From: Larus michahellis
Taxonomy: Eukaryota > Chordata > Aves > Charadriiformes > Laridae
NCBI RefSeq assembly: GCF_964199755.1
Contig: NC_133897.1
Location: 17,226,492-17,290,491, forward strand
DNA length: 64,000 bases
Direction of reading: 5' to 3'
Positions 1-14,300 of this stretch are shown in pieces. The position numbers and the translations under genes were made by a program. The notes under the pieces were generated by a model. That model ran no database searches and had not been told where the DNA came from. It saw only the letters and a list, made by a program, of their open reading frames with translations. Each line of letters opens with the position of its first letter. The stretch's first letter is position 1.

Positions 1-3000
1 TATGAGCGTGCTTCTGATGGGGCCCCCGTTCATCCTGGAGCAGAGTGTAAACCATTACCTCTTCTTGCCTTGCCTATGCGATGTGAATTTTGCCCAGGAA
101 AAGGACTGATATTTGATGTCTATCTATCTGCTCTATGTTCCACAATTTAAGGGTGTTTTGGAGACTTCTTCCCACTCCAATCAATGAGAATTAGATAACT
201 CTTGCGTTAGGCTGGTGTGACTGAGCAAATGCCTTAGTTTGAAGCTAACACTGGGTCTGTATGAAGACCTTTTGTTCCCAAGTGCATGAGCTCATTTTTG
301 GTACTATAGGATTTCATCCCTTTCCTTTACTCCAGCCCTGAGGGCCATTTACTTCTTTTTGTATGGTATTCTGCTGTTCCTCTGTATTCATGATGTTCCT
401 TAACATTAGGTCACCAGCTAATTTATCAGCACAGTTCTAATGGTTTTGACAAGGTCATTATCAAAATATTAAGACTTTGGAGTCTCGCCTAGTAACCTCC
501 CTCCAGCCACATACTTCTCACAGGATTACTCATTGCCTCCTTTTCCTTCAACACTCCTATCTCTAAGCCAGCTTCTTACTCACCTTTCACTTTCCCAACT
601 GACCCCAGCTTTTCCAGTTTAAAGAAAGGATTTCCATGTGACCTATAGCAAAATGTCCTACTAAAGTCCAGAGAGTTTGACTGGAACATTTTCTTTATTA
701 GATAAATTTAATGTGTTAGCAAAGGCAATCTGGCAAAAGCTACCTTAAAATCACTCCTGTTGTGTTTTATCACATCTTCCCTTCACATTCATGTCTTTAA
801 TTATGATTTTCTTCAGAATCTGTTTTAAACCCTGCATACCGCTGAGACAGACTAATGAGTCTAGACTTGATCTGAGCACTTTGTTTTCCTTCTGAAGCAC
901 CCGTCTTGCCATTTTTTGTGCCAGTTTTTTTCAGAACGCAGGGATGAGATCATCCAGTTTCTCTGAACTGAGTACATTGAACTCCTTGAGTTTTGTTTCC
1001 ACCATGATTTCCAGCTCTTGTTCCCATCATCTGTCTTTTCCTCTCATGACTGGGCGCATCGCTCTTGCGGGAAACTGAGGCAAAGTCTGGATCCATAGTT
1101 TTTTTTGCTCTTTTGCCTCAAGCTTCGTGAGATCAATCTCAGTTTTCCTTCAGCAGTACTAAGATTAGCTCTGTTCCTCTCTTTTTGTATATTGGTCCTC
1201 TTTCCAATCTTTGTACAGATTTATTTTCTTTCTTACGGCTCTCCCTCTAATCTAGCATGGAGTGGAAATCTGTTTTCTCACATTTTACCCTGTTTGGGAT
1301 ACAGATTTCTGATCCAATTTTTGACATGCTTGTCCTGAAAGTATTTCCTTCACATCTATGTTCAGGACTCAGCCTTAAAGCCCAGCCCACTGGGCTGCTG
1401 GAGGATGTGGGATGCAGCTGCAGCAGACAGCGGTGTGTGTTTCAGCTCTGCTGAGTACCCAGATTTCTCTGTTGGGGTTGCAAACTGCAGGCAAGAGGAT
1501 TGTGGGCAATAGCTGGTGTACAAGGCAATTGGTGCAGGTGCCTGCTGGAGGAATCAGCCTTCACTGTGATCCTGCCATGCTCCCAGGTGCATACACACTA
1601 CCCCAGTCAGTCCTTTGCTTTGAAATGAAGGCAGAAGCCCTAGAAGAGTATTTTCTCTGCCATTGGTGCTCTGTGCTTGGACGTGACAGAAAGTGAGAAC
1701 CAGGCAGAGAACACAAGGTCCACCCAGCTGTGGGGTGGGCACGGGACACAAAATAATTATGAACCAGGCTTTTAAAATGTCTGCAAGGATTTTTACAGAT
1801 GATCATCTCAAGCTTCCCAACAGGGAAAACAGCAGGAGTTCATGCCGAACCAGCACTCCACAGGCTGCAGGCCAAAGCTCAGCAATGGCCAAGGTGCATC
1901 CAGTGTAGCTCAGAAGGAGGAGGAAAATAACGGACTGGTGCCATTCTTGATGTATGTAAAAGTAACCCTGAGACTGTCTTACTGTTCCTTTGAATGTCCC
2001 AAGGCCGGTGGCAGGGGCAGGACATTGGAGGGATTATAAATACATTCTCAAGACCTTTTTTCCTTAATCATCATCCCTGTTCTGGGACTGGGAGAGGAGA
2101 AACAGAAAAAGCTTTTACTACTCAATGACTCCCCTACTGCAGGGAGTCCTGGGGAGACTGAAGTAAGGTTTCCCCCGGTAAAGCAGCACAAAATATCCCA
2201 TCAGTGTAATGAATCTGATCCTTTCCAGGATTTTTTGTTCCAGTATTTGAGTCATTTATGCCACAGCTGAGGGCTGGTATGACTTTAATTCTGGGGTGTT
2301 GGTCTGTCTGGGTGACTAGCAGTGTATGGTAAATTAACGGAGGCGGGACCAGGCTGGCAGGCACCCGGTGGCACCCGGTGCTGCGCTGGGCTCAGACGCT
2401 CAGCAGTGATCACCTGTTGTTCCCTCAATACAGCCCTTGTTGGGACAGGAAAAATAGTTTCCCATTGAAGGAGTGACACTTGAGCGCTCGGGAGGTTCTG
2501 CAGAATCGCTGGTTGTGTCACTTGATGTAAGCACAGCTTTACAAGATCTCACATGTGTTGCCAGGTCATCCTTGTGCCACAGAGAGGGTTGCTGTAGGTG
2601 CGGGCCCGTGTGCCCTGGTCCTGCGCTGTTGGTCCCAGCTGGTGTGCCCTGGTCCTGCACACCCACGGAAGAGCTACACCTGTGTGAGCACGGGGAAAAC
2701 GCATTTGCAGGGAGCAAGGCAGGCAATGTCCGGCACCCAAGCAGGAGGCTTAGATACTCTCAGGCAAGTGAGTCTTGAGAAAACAAAACTGCTAGGTCCA
2801 TACGGCCCTGCAGTGGTCTTTCTGTCAGCGGCCACCGCAGTGGCCAAAAAACAGGGGGAAACGGCTGTTCTGTAGGCAACACACTTGTGTTTCAACGTCA
2901 GGCACTTTGGAAACGTTCATGTACTCAATAAAACTAAAAGTATTTCTAATCTGTAACCCTCTGTACAGTACAGAGACTTCATTAAAGTCATGAAAGCTGA

Positions 3001-5569
3001 AGTCCCAGCTGATACAAACTGGCACTGAAGTCAGTCGGGCCATGCTGACCTACCCCAGGTGAGAGTCTGACTCTAACGCCTTTAAAACACGTGATAGCAT
3101 CTCTATCTGGGAGATGTACAGCACCGAGCACTTCTTTCTTTGTGTCTATTTTTTTCGAGACAAGGCATCTTTCTACAAAGCCAGTATTGCCAAAAGGAAT
3201 AAAAAAGTACAACATGCCATTCTTCATGAGGAAAATCTTACACTGAGCCCTTAAAATGTTTCCCTATCTTCTCTGATGTTTGGATGCATAATTACTGATA
3301 GGGTAATGCCCAGACCATTGCTGCTCTGATGGAAAGTGGATTTTTTTTCCTTAAAGCATCTGTGTTTTTATTTCAGCAAATGAAACTTTATGTGTGTCAT
3401 TGTTATATTTTGATCACAGGATCATTTTTGTAACACAGTGGAAAGTCTGAGATTTTTTTAATGTGAAAAAAAAATCTCAAAGAAGAATGAATGATAAAAT
3501 GATTTTTAAAAGTACTTCATATGAGAGAGAAAACATAAACCCCAGAGCAATGTCTTATATAAAGTAGCAGCAGGAAATTCCATGACAGTTTCGCTGAGAG
3601 GGAGAAGTGAAAAAAATCCAGTTGCATAAAACTGTTTTGCTGATTATTAGGTTATTATTTCTTTGTCTAGCACAATACCAGGCCCTGTTTGATAACTAAC
3701 ACAGAGCTGTGAAGATGACAGCGTTTAAATTCTCTGAAATAAAAAACAAATAAAATTCTTTAGTTATTCAGAGCCATTGGACTAGAACATCATAATACAG
3801 AATATTACATTCTATCACAATTTATCTACCTTTTAAGCAAATTTATTGTTCTGTTTATAAAAAAACCCAAGTCCTCTACTTGTCATATTTGATCATACAC
3901 TGTATTCTTTAATGCCAAGTGCATCGCTGTGAGTGCCTGTAATTTGCCATCATCCCTGAAGATGTTCTTGAAAATGAGATGTTTCATCTCAGTGGTCATA
4001 TCCTGCTGACATTTTTAAAATAAATAAATTATCAGTTCTGTAGTACTGTTGTCAAGGTTTAAGAGGAATTTACATAGAATGCTGTGCTTCTCTGGGAATT
4101 GTCAAATCTTAATCTTCCAGTAAGCTACAAAACTATTATTAACATATTTCTAGGTAATGTTGTTTAGTGTTAATACTCAGTGGAATATACTTTTCATTAA
4201 AATATGAAAGCAGTCCAAATATGTTTTACCCTCAGGCGTGATATTAGCTATGCTGTTCCTTGGAATGACTGCAATATAGAAATTAATCTAGTAATCTAGT
4301 TTTACTTCAAATTACTTTTGTGTCACTCTACAAACTCTGGATTCTTTTCTGGGTGGCAAGATGGGTTGAGACGGGAGAAAAAAAAACCTGGCAAGTGAAG
4401 CCAATAAAAATGTGTATTAAAGCCAGAAGTTTCAAAGCAATGAGGTCTTCCCAGTGCAAAGCAGCTCCTCTGCTCTCCATGGCACATTTCCCCTGATCTA
4501 GACTTGCTCTCTCACACATCCTGTTTGGTGAATGTTTATCTCAGTCTCATCTCGTGAATGAGTGATGAGAGTATCAGTATGAAGCTCAAGTTGGCCCTGG
4601 GACATGGCAGGGTGATTCCCACTGGGAGAAGAGCAGGCACCGCATTTGGCAGAGTCCAGGGCTGGGTCCCTGCAGCTCCCTCTGCCAGATGGCTAAGCAG
4701 AAAGACTGAACAGGTTGTTGGAGCCATCCAGGTACCCTTTGGAAAATGGAAATCCCTCCTTTGTGTGTCCACCAGAAGAAATACAAACAGTCTTATATTA
4801 AAAGATACAGTAAATATGAAATGATTATAGGGTGTGTTTGCAGCAAAAATAGCCCTAGAAAGAATAATAATAATAAAAAAAAAACATAGAGAAAAGAAGA
4901 GAAAAGGGTTTTTTCAGTGTGTTGGCAACAGGCTGCTTTCAAGGGATTCAGTGAACTCATTGGGAAGTGAACAGGATAGCTTATTACCATGTGGATAGGG
5001 AAGGGATAAATTACAGTATAATGCCACCTTAAGTTAGGAAAAGTTTATTCCTAGCTGACAGTTTTATCACTACAAAACTGGTGTGTGTGAATTTAGCCTA
5101 ATCAAAAATAAAAAATGGGAGTAAGTGGTTAACTTTCACCTGGGCAAAAATTTAACTTGGGTCAAATCAAAACAGTGTTTTAGAAAAAGGGACGATTAAA
5201 ATATGCATTAATTATATGATTAGAGAGATGGCAAAAAGTAAAAGGTAGGCAGGGTGCAAGTGAGATTGCAAGGAGCTTGAAATATTTCAAGACAGTTCAT
5301 GGTCAGCCCTACAGAGGAGGAAAGCTGTTCCCAATAAACCCAAGGCTGAGCAGTGTTAACAATAGACTCATTGCTAGGCTCTAAACGCACCCTAACCAGT
5401 CAGAAAATAAAATTTGGAGTGAGGAAGAAACTGGTTAAATCGTAGTAGGAAGAGTAAATTTACATGGAAATGTGGTTTTGAATGTCCTGATATTATTTAT
5501 GAGTCCAGCTTCAGGCACCCAAAGAGTTTCACTTTGTTTCTTTTTTTTTTTTTTGGCAAGAAGGTAGAG
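1..5569. other. intergenic, no gene recognised
   Basis: No gene, RNA gene or known transposon is recognisable on either strand. Open frames are all under about 110 codons, overlap one another in several frames and show no family motif. Small internal duplications occur in a GC-richer patch: a GGTGGCACCC unit is doubled near 2360-2382, and a GTGCCCTGGTCCTGC unit recurs near 2610 and 2647. These explain the stacked short frames at 2.4-2.9 kb. A poly-T run lies at about 5540-5554. Confidence 0.6.
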
Positions 5570-5653
5570 AGAAGGAAGGAAGGAAGGAAGGAAGGAAGGA
5601 AGGAAGGAAGGAGGGAAGGAAGGAAGGAAGGAGGGAAGGAAGGAAGGAAGGGA
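5570..5653. repeat. (GGAA)n tetranucleotide microsatellite
   Basis: About 80 bp of near-perfect GAAG/GGAA units with two GAGG interruptions, preceded by a poly-T run. The Lys-Glu-Gly-Arg peptide it would encode is an artefact of the repeat. Such arrays are length-polymorphic and each unit contains the ETS-factor core GGAA. Confidence 0.97.
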
Positions 5654-7559
5654 GTCATAAGGGGAGGTGTTGTTTCATCCTCCTTTGTCTTCTACCTCAC
5701 CTTGGCCTTTGTCTGGGACACGAGAGACCCAACTCTAAACCCTTTCTCCTTCTGAAAGAACCAGACCTTGCAGAAATGCCCAAAGAGATGGCCATGAAGT
5801 ACTCAAGGGTACTCTCAGCTTCTTGCATTGAAAGTTCAGTGAGACAGAGGCCTCAGGAAAGTGTCTGACCAGAGGGCTAGGGGGTCCTCCTCACACTGTC
5901 TCTGTGACGATGTAAAACTTTTGCACAAAGCAGAGCTGTTTCAGCAGCAGAGGAGCCCTGGAGAAGGTTACAGGCCACAAGGTAGGAGACTTCCTTCATG
6001 TTCCTCCTGTAGATCATGCTGTGAGCTGAACTGATGCAGATCTTCCTTCTCTCCTGTGACCCCTCTGCTCCTAGGCAATGGCTAGGGCAGGATGCTCTTG
6101 CCCCTCCCCAGTTAGTACTTTCACTCTGCATAGAACACACAAACAACCTTGTCTCATGGTGGGAGGACACACCAGTGTCCATCACCTTCCAGCGAAAGCT
6201 TATTTATGCATGCTGGGAAATGGTGCAAACTACGTTGCTCCTCTTTTGTGAACTGCACATGGAGCAGTTGATGGGACTAAGTAATAAATGCAGCCTTTGG
6301 GCGGCTCCAAAAAGAGAACCAGGATGACCAGGGTGATCACTCTGAGGAAAGCGTAACCAGAAGTGACTGGACGTGGCCTGGAGGAAGTACCTGAGGCTCG
6401 GGGTCAGGGTAACTCTGGGTCCTCTGTACCATTTTCTCTGCCCAGAGCCAGCCGGGGCACGGCGGTGCTGTTGGGCATCCTTCTAGGCAGTGGGAGCTCA
6501 GATCCCAGGTGGGGGTCAGGACTGCCCAGCAATTGCCTTGGCACTGCCTGACTGTGACATTCCTGGAGGTTTGATAAAAAATGGCTTTGTGTTTTGTGGA
6601 TAAAAGTGAGGGAGAGGGTCCATTTCTGCAGGGAAGAAAAAATTAGGAGTTTTGTGTCCGAGGGTTAGTTTATATTCTAACCTCTCAAAGGTGCAGTTTC
6701 TCACATGGACTGGTTTTCATCATAGTCTTTGGGAAGAAGATCACTATCCTCAGAGGCTGCTCAATACCTTTCTGAAACTAACCTAAAACCCAAATTAAAT
6801 ATTTGACAAAAGAATATGCCAGACTTCCTTTTTCCTTATTTCTCCTCCACTGCTCCGAGTGAACACTTTCAGCTTTTCTTTTTAAATCTCACAGCCTACA
6901 GCATGCAGTAATAGCTCATTCATTATTCAAGTAACTGTTTCTGTAACTGGGTTAATAATAGTCCTCATAGCTAAGTACAGTAGTCTAGATGGTAGAGTTA
7001 AAGTTCCCACAGAGCTTTTGTTTTCCTCAGTTTGCAATAATATTCCCAATAAAGCCATTCATGAAAATGACTGTGCCACAGCAGCTTGTGCATAACACCA
7101 GTGAATTATTATAACAGGATTTGTTAAAACAGTGGACGACATTTGTAGTAAGATACTTATCTGTAAATGATCTTTTTAAAAAAATTGTTGAAAGCTTTCA
7201 TTTCAAGCTATGCTGCTTTCTCCGCTGCAGTCAATTCCAAGAGCTGACCAGGTTACTGTAACATCTGAAGGTAGTTTGTGATTAAAAAGCTTAGAGAATT
7301 TTGCCTCACGTGAAGCAGAAGCTGAGGCACAAATACAAGTAGAAGCACTCAATATGGAGCCCACATTTAGAAGAGGAGCTAAGGACAATTTTTGAATCAA
7401 ATACTTCAGTGCATAGAAAACTGAGAAAATCATTAAAGTAATAAAGCACAAGAATCTTTATAATTTGATAAGTATATATCGGCGTGACATACATAGAGGC
7501 AAATTATGCTTCTCCTAAACTCCTAGAATTCTCTGAGTTGAAAAAGTAGTACATTAAGG
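5654..7559. other. intergenic, no gene recognised
   Basis: Unique sequence. Short frames around 5.9-6.5 kb overlap in both strands and match nothing I recognise. I see no splice-bounded exon and no transposon end. Confidence 0.55.
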
Positions 7560-8342
7560 CAAGATGATGGATATAATTTATTTAGAGTGTTGAAAAGCTT
7601 TCAATAGGATTCTGCCCATGAGACTATGAAAGGAGTCCGGTAACAAGAAGGTGAGGTAAAATCTTGTCCTGGATTAACAACTGCTGAAGAGACAAGCTGG
7701 CAGCGGGAATAAATGTCTGAAGCCTGAGGCTGAAAAATATTAAGAGTGAAGTGCCCTAAGGATGTCTATAAGGACTATTTTTTATCCATCCATGTGGGGG
7801 TGACTGTGTTGTACATATATTACACTGATTTCCTTCAGCTCCTCTGAGGATCTTTTTACAACACATAGGAGACAAATATGGACTTTCAGATAAGAAATGT
7901 ACCCATTAGGTTTTTTAGAGATTTTTAGAATTATTTCCTATGTCTTAAGACCGTGATCATAATTTCAGTGGATTTGCTAAGTACTGCATTTCCTAATAAG
8001 ACTAAGAATTAGATGAACAATGAAATGTCAAAATATGTCGCTGATAAAAGCTTGATCAGAAAGAAAAAGCTGCAAAGGATTGTTTGAAACACCAGACAAC
8101 TCTAATACCACCAGTAGTTGTCCTAACATGATGGCAGATGAACTTGAACTAAAAGGTAATGCATTTGAAAGAAATAATTTAAACTACTCTGACACACTGA
8201 TGGCTTCTGAATTAACTGTAATCTCTGGGGAAAAGAACTGAGCATTATTGCGAACAGCTCAGTGAAGATACTAAGCAGCAGAAGCAAAAAAATGTGTCTG
8301 AGATGCTGAAGTGGGGGGATGCATTAAGAAGAGAGCAAGAAC
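7560..8342 (+). mobile_element. ancient CR1 LINE fragment (reverse transcriptase region)
   Basis: Heavily decayed CR1 on the plus strand. The left part follows the CR1 RT coding region: 7570-7625 aligns with the stretch encoding the aspartate-containing motif A (GATGTAATCTATCTAGATTT-like, then a GCATTTGATA-like run). The right part, about 8125-8340, follows the downstream block that in old CR1 families reads GATGGCAAATGAAATT..., then AAGTAATGCATTTGAAA, then CTCTGGGGAAAAGA..., then AATGTGTCTGAGATG. All frames are closed by stops and indels. The middle (about 7700-8100) is very divergent. Both ends are truncated. Divergence suggests an old copy that may be shared across birds or wider. The assignment rests on remembered family consensus, without an alignment. 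Confidence 0.7.
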
Positions 8343-11300
8343 GTACCTACCTTGGTGCGCGGATGTGGCTGCACGTGTAGCCACATGTGCACACAGAGGG
8401 GTGGCTCTTCAGCCTCATTATTGCATGCGACTTTAGATGTAGCATGTAAAACGTGAACTTGATATAAGAATATTTAAACAATTTGAACAATTCACCCTTT
8501 CCCAGGTGAGTAGATGGGCTGAGGATGACAAAGTCGGTCACTTGCATCTAGGACCCGGCCAGTCCCTCTGGCAATGAACCAAAAGTTGGGAGCCTGGAAA
8601 GATTCGGGTTGGCATAAGGGATGTCTGAGCACTCAGACTCCACATTAGCATTGGCTCTGCTGCTCCTTTTCAGGATATATCCAATTGCTTCTGCCGAAGT
8701 TTCCCCCTCTGTTATTTTCCAACCAGGATCATGGCCTATCTTGCCTCCCATTTTTATTAATTATTGTCATACGTATGGTCTGGGTTCATAAACCCATAAG
8801 GAAAAGTGAAATGGTGTCAGCCAGGACTCATGAAGGAACTGTGCAACGAATGTCTGAGGGACAAAGCTGGAGGAGAGCGATGCCAGTGAGCAATAAGGAG
8901 CAGAGGCAGCAGGAGACGGCAGAATCCCCATCCATGCTGGACCAAGCTCTCAGTCAGCCTCTCTTCAGCAAAGTTTTTCTCTGTCTCCGGGTCTCTGATG
9001 CACCATCACCCCTGACACACCATTTTACAGTTAGCTCCCTTTTAAGATAAATAGAGGAAGCTCATAACTCTGTGGTTTCGTTGCAGTTTCTCTGACTTTG
9101 ACGCAACAAGATAACCTCCTCAAAACGCAAATTGAAGCATGGTTATCTTTGCAACCAGAAGGGCTAAACACTTCATTAGCTTTTTAAATGAAAGCTTAGG
9201 TTCTGGAGAATGCAGACAAATCTGCAGGAAGGGCCTAATTCCTCCCACATTTTCATGAGCACAGAGGATCAACATCTTTGCCAGTCAGATGTTCTTGTTC
9301 TGCCTGTCCCAGAAAACAAGGAAAAGGGGATGCTCGCATTTACAAGGTGATACGTTTAAAGGAGATAAAGAGAACCATGAATAAGTAAGGTAGAGCAAAC
9401 CTGTAGAATTCACTGATGACAGTTTTTACTGGATTCTGCAGGATTAGAAAAGTACCATTTATCCAAATGATGTTTGCAGCTGCACTAGTTACAGTGGCTG
9501 CAAACGATGAGGGCAAAAATGCTTTCTCTTGGAGACAGCACAGGCCTGGCTTGGCGTGGTGGGTTGGGTTCAGCTCAAGCGGAGGGGTAGTAGGAGGTAC
9601 ATACTCTGCTGTGCAATCCTCCTCGTTTATTATGAAGCTCATCCCAATGCTGTTTGTTGTGGCCTTTCCCCGTGGAGGTAATACTGTATGAAAATCAAAG
9701 TTTTCCTTAAGAGAAGGAAGTCAATTGCTTGCTTTCATACCTGTAGAAACAAGCTTAGAAATCTTACTGCTTAAGTCTCAGAAAAGCAAAAGGAAAAAAC
9801 TAATGAAATCTGCACGCGTTTGGTTCTGACAGGTCACAATATGCGAGTGGTTGGTGTTGGCAATACTCAGAATAACCTCTGGTGCTGACGGGCATTGCAA
9901 GGAATGTTTCAGTGGGCATGAGGAGGTACGAACAGCCACAAGGAGAGACTGAGAAAACAGAGGAAAGAGCTAGGAAATAGAAAGCAGCTCTAAATCTCCC
10001 CAAATCTTCTTCCGAAGAAGGCAGTGAAAAGTCTCTGGAAGAAGCTCAAATAACCCAGCAGAAAAGGGAGGCTGGATTTCAAAGGACTGATGAGAGTGAA
10101 GATCAGCAGCTTCAAGAAGGAGGACCCAGTCCTGCAGAAGAGCAAGTGAATGCTTCAGCACGCTGGATTTTTTTCATGTTTTGAATGCGGTCACTTAAAG
10201 GACATGGAGTTTCTGATTCAGAGGGACAGCTAAAATATCCAAATAGCAGGAAAAAAGTAGTCATTGGCCAAGTTATCATGATAAAGAACATTCTTGTGTA
10301 AAGGCTATGAGACCTTCTCTTCCAGAATTGCCACATAGGAAACAGCAATACATGTTTTTTCATTATTGGTGTAAGTGACAGGAGAATGCTGGAGACAGTG
10401 TGTTTGATTAGAGGTACCCATGTCCTCGTGGATCGTCAACAAGAATATCTGAGACCTCTGAAATCTGAAACATCATAACTCAGGAGCTGCATGTGTCCTT
10501 TCCTATTAAAGCAAGTGACGACCAAGGGGAAAATGTTCGCTTTCTCCTTTACGTTCTTCAGCAAAAAGCTAATGAGGAATTGACATAGGACCCCATTTTA
10601 AAGCATAACTCAGATAAAACCCTGTAATTGAAGCTGAGTCAATGGGAAACATCATGCTGGCTTTCATAATGCAAACCATGCACCTGTCTCTATAATGCCA
10701 TGCCCCATCAGAAGATACAGTGGTGGAGTCTGATAATGAGCCAACACCACACAGCCACGTTGCTGCTGGATGTGCCACACAAGGTGTCAGCATCCTGCCA
10801 GACTTATTCCCTGAATAGGCATGGCTGATGTTTCCAGGAGCTGTAAGACATCTAGGAGAACCGCCAACAGGGAGCAAAACCAACGCTGCCAGTAGCAGGA
10901 TGGGATAGTGCCAAATTAGTACAGAAGTTCCTGTATGTGCCAAATAGCTTTCTAATTACATTGCGATCAGCAAGACAAAACTGTGTCTCTTTAAAAACAT
11001 ATGTCTGTATTCACAGCGGATCTTTAATGCAGAAGGGGAATTTAGAGGCAAAATGGCAGATAAGAAAGGCTTGTTTGTTTTCAGATGTGTCTGGGCTTCC
11101 AGGATCCCAGACCATAGGACTGATCCCCTCTGCTCCAGGGAGAGGAAATGACAGGACAGAGAGGAGGTGGGATCTAGCAGATTAGAAAGTGGCGGGGCTA
11201 ATCCAGTGTATGGGCACACACTGAAACACATGCAACTCTCGCGGGTACCTTCTCACTTAACATCAAACAAAAACATTTAGGGTTTTGTTTGGCTTCTTTT

Positions 11301-14300
11301 AGGTTGAATAGTATCTTATTCCAAACACAGCACTGGGACACCGGGCCCAGTTCTTTTTGTGCTTTTCATTTCAGTGTCATGTTTTTCCCAAAGGAATGTA
11401 GAACATGTTTCTTAGCATTGGGTTGCAACAGCCCGAACTTGAATAAGCTGGTCCAAATTACAAGGATGCATCTGATACTCATTAAAAAGAGGATGCAACA
11501 GCTTTTGGAACAGATAGTGGACTCCTAGGAGTACATCATGGAGGAATTTACAAAGAATGAAAAGTGAATCATGGTACTGTAGAAATAATTATTCAAACAT
11601 GTGGTAAGTAAAATTTCATCTGGATCCTTTGTATTCTCTCAGACCTTCCTTGAGCTCCTCTAACTGGTAATGTAGCCACCATGCAACAGAGTGATGATGG
11701 GGCTGAGGTGCACATGGGCTTAAGCATCTGACTCTTCTCCGGACCATTACCCTCAGGGGCCAAGTACATTTTGTATCTAGCATAAAAAACTTAAAAGAGG
11801 AGAACATGTGAAAATATTGACTGCTCTGTTGATTTGATGGGTGGCTATACTACTTTTGACTGGGGGACATTAAGGCACAGTGAACTACGGTGTAGATCTA
11901 TGCTACAGTAGCTACACAAACTCCCTTTCCAGACTCCTGGAAGTCACACTAAGGCAGAACAGCTTTCTCCACTTCCTGTGCCCCATAAATTCATATAGGA
12001 CAGGCCTAACTAGAGCTATAGCATGGTCAGGGATGCACAGCTGAGTAGCTGCTCCTGCCCAACGTACCTCTGTTGGGTTTTGGGCAGTACTTGCCAGCTG
12101 GGTTACAGCACATGGGCATGGCCCTGAGATGATCATGCAGATTTTCTCTGTGAGTATGAGTCTTTGAGAATCAGTGGTACCTAACCATGCTGGAGCTTCA
12201 GCCTTTTCCCACTTCTCCCCACATCCTTGGTTGAAGTGACCTGTCCCCCCTTATCATGTGAAATGCCTACATTACTGCCTCCCCAAAACCTCATTCCGAG
12301 CAGGGCTGTGTTTGCTCTGAAATGTAATGACTCAGTCCTTATGGGCAGAGGTGTCAAACACCCAGGTGTAGAATGCACAACAGTGGGTTTTGTTAAGATA
12401 GAATAATAACTGTGCATTTAGAAATAACACTAATAAATGTATTCGGTATGGCTATTGCTGTCTCTGGGCACACAGGGTTTGTGCAGGAGTGCTCGGATTT
12501 TGGCATCATTTATCATACCCAAAGTAACAGTTCTCTGGTTCCCACTATGCGCTTTATTCTGCAAGGCATCTATGTAGATCCAGCACACAAAATAGTAGAC
12601 AGTTTATTTTATTTTTTTTTAATTTTTGTGGGTTTTGTCAAATTTATCCCTAACAGTTAGTATGAATCTGCAGAACAAAGTTCTGGGTCCTCCATAGTTA
12701 GGGAGGGCTAATTCAGCAGGCCGCTACTCCCCAGACCCAACATGTACTTCTCTGGCAACCTGGGTTTTTTTTTGAGATTTCAGGCATTCCAGTATTTCTG
12801 GCCATTTATTGTAGAAGTCTCCTGGCTTCTGTTTGAGAAAAAAAACAATTTACTCCAACAGGAGGTAGTCCCTTATGAGATACATCCAGCTGGCCACAGC
12901 GGGGGACGGCCTTGTCGTCTTTACAAGCAGGATATGTTCACATGCCAAAGTCAGCAGAAACAAAATAGATGACACATCCACAGTCTGAAGGTTTGTATTC
13001 CCAACAAACCCAAGCAGAAATAAGACAGGATGGGGAGCCAGGTCCAAATCAAGCATTTAGTTCAAACATTTACATGTCTGAGATCAAACTCTTGGATTAT
13101 GGATTAAATCCATAAAATGTGTAGGAAGGAGGGAGCTGCCTGTGAATTGTCTCTTAGACATGTCTGGGGACGTTTTGTGACATCTGTTGTACAAGCTTGG
13201 GTTTGTAAAACCCACATGCAAAACAGTGGGTTTAGACCAAACTGCTGATGTCTGAAATTTTCACTCTGCTTGATACGAGACACTGCCAAATCTCCAGCAG
13301 TATCTGTGTCTGAGGCTCTTTTTCCTCTCATCCCGCATACCTTGAGCTGATTGTTGCTTGTGCAACCTCTTGCTCTTGATACTTTGGGAGCCATATATCA
13401 AGGAGAGACATGTTTGGGAGGAGACAAGAGGGACTCTGACTGTTCTCTGATCCTTAATGCAGTTTTCAGCTTGAAGTGATTTAAGTCTTTCTGTTCAAAA
13501 AATATGACATCAGTCACGCACTCTCAGCCATGTGAAGTTACTCAATATTTACAACTTTCTGCTGTGTGACCATACAATTTGGAGTAGTTTCGTTAGGATG
13601 ATGTTTGCTGTTCTGATTTGGGGACACTTTTGCCTCACTCTTGTTCTTAGGATTTGATGTGCCTGCATCCCTGCACAGAATGCAGAAGAGCAATGTAGCT
13701 CAATAGCACTTTGCAGAATATGCTCCCAGGACCTGCTACAGAGTCCCAAGCCACCTTCTCTGTCTTCTCCTGGGTATTTTTGATCAGGAATGTGCTCCTC
13801 ACAGGTAATTTCAGAATTTCTACTGAAGTTTCTTGCAACTTTGTGGAATGAAGCCTGGAGCACTGACCAGAGAAAGCCCTCATAAGGCTCACGTGATGGG
13901 TACGTGACTAGGGTATGTCCCAGCCCTTCTTCTGCCCCCAGCACAGCCCTAGAGTGACAGCCCTGAGGATATGAAACCACATAGTGCTGGAAGGAGAGAG
14001 CTGCTTTCGGTGGCACCTGGAGGAAGCAAAGGCATCTGCAAATCACTGCTAAGCGCACTTTGTTCTGGCTATTTTGAACTAACCGGAGGAAACTTTCTCT
14101 TTTACCACACAGCTGGGTTTGAGAAGGAGCCAGTGTCAGCAACTGTCCATCACTGAGAGACAGAAAGTGCCAGATCAGAGCCTAAAAAGGACCTCTGTGC
14201 AGACCTGGCATTTCAGCTCTGGATTCAGTGGGGAACCATTCAGGGTGTCTGTACGCTCAGTGAAATACAGCACGAGAGGAGGTGTCCTAGCCCAGGCAAT

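Noticed and set aside
5534..5755. Lys/Arg/Glu-rich small protein
   Set aside because: Entirely the translation of the GGAA microsatellite.
13549..14142. 197-codon minus-strand frame as a protein-coding gene
   Set aside because: No motif, no splice context, and expected by chance at this scale.
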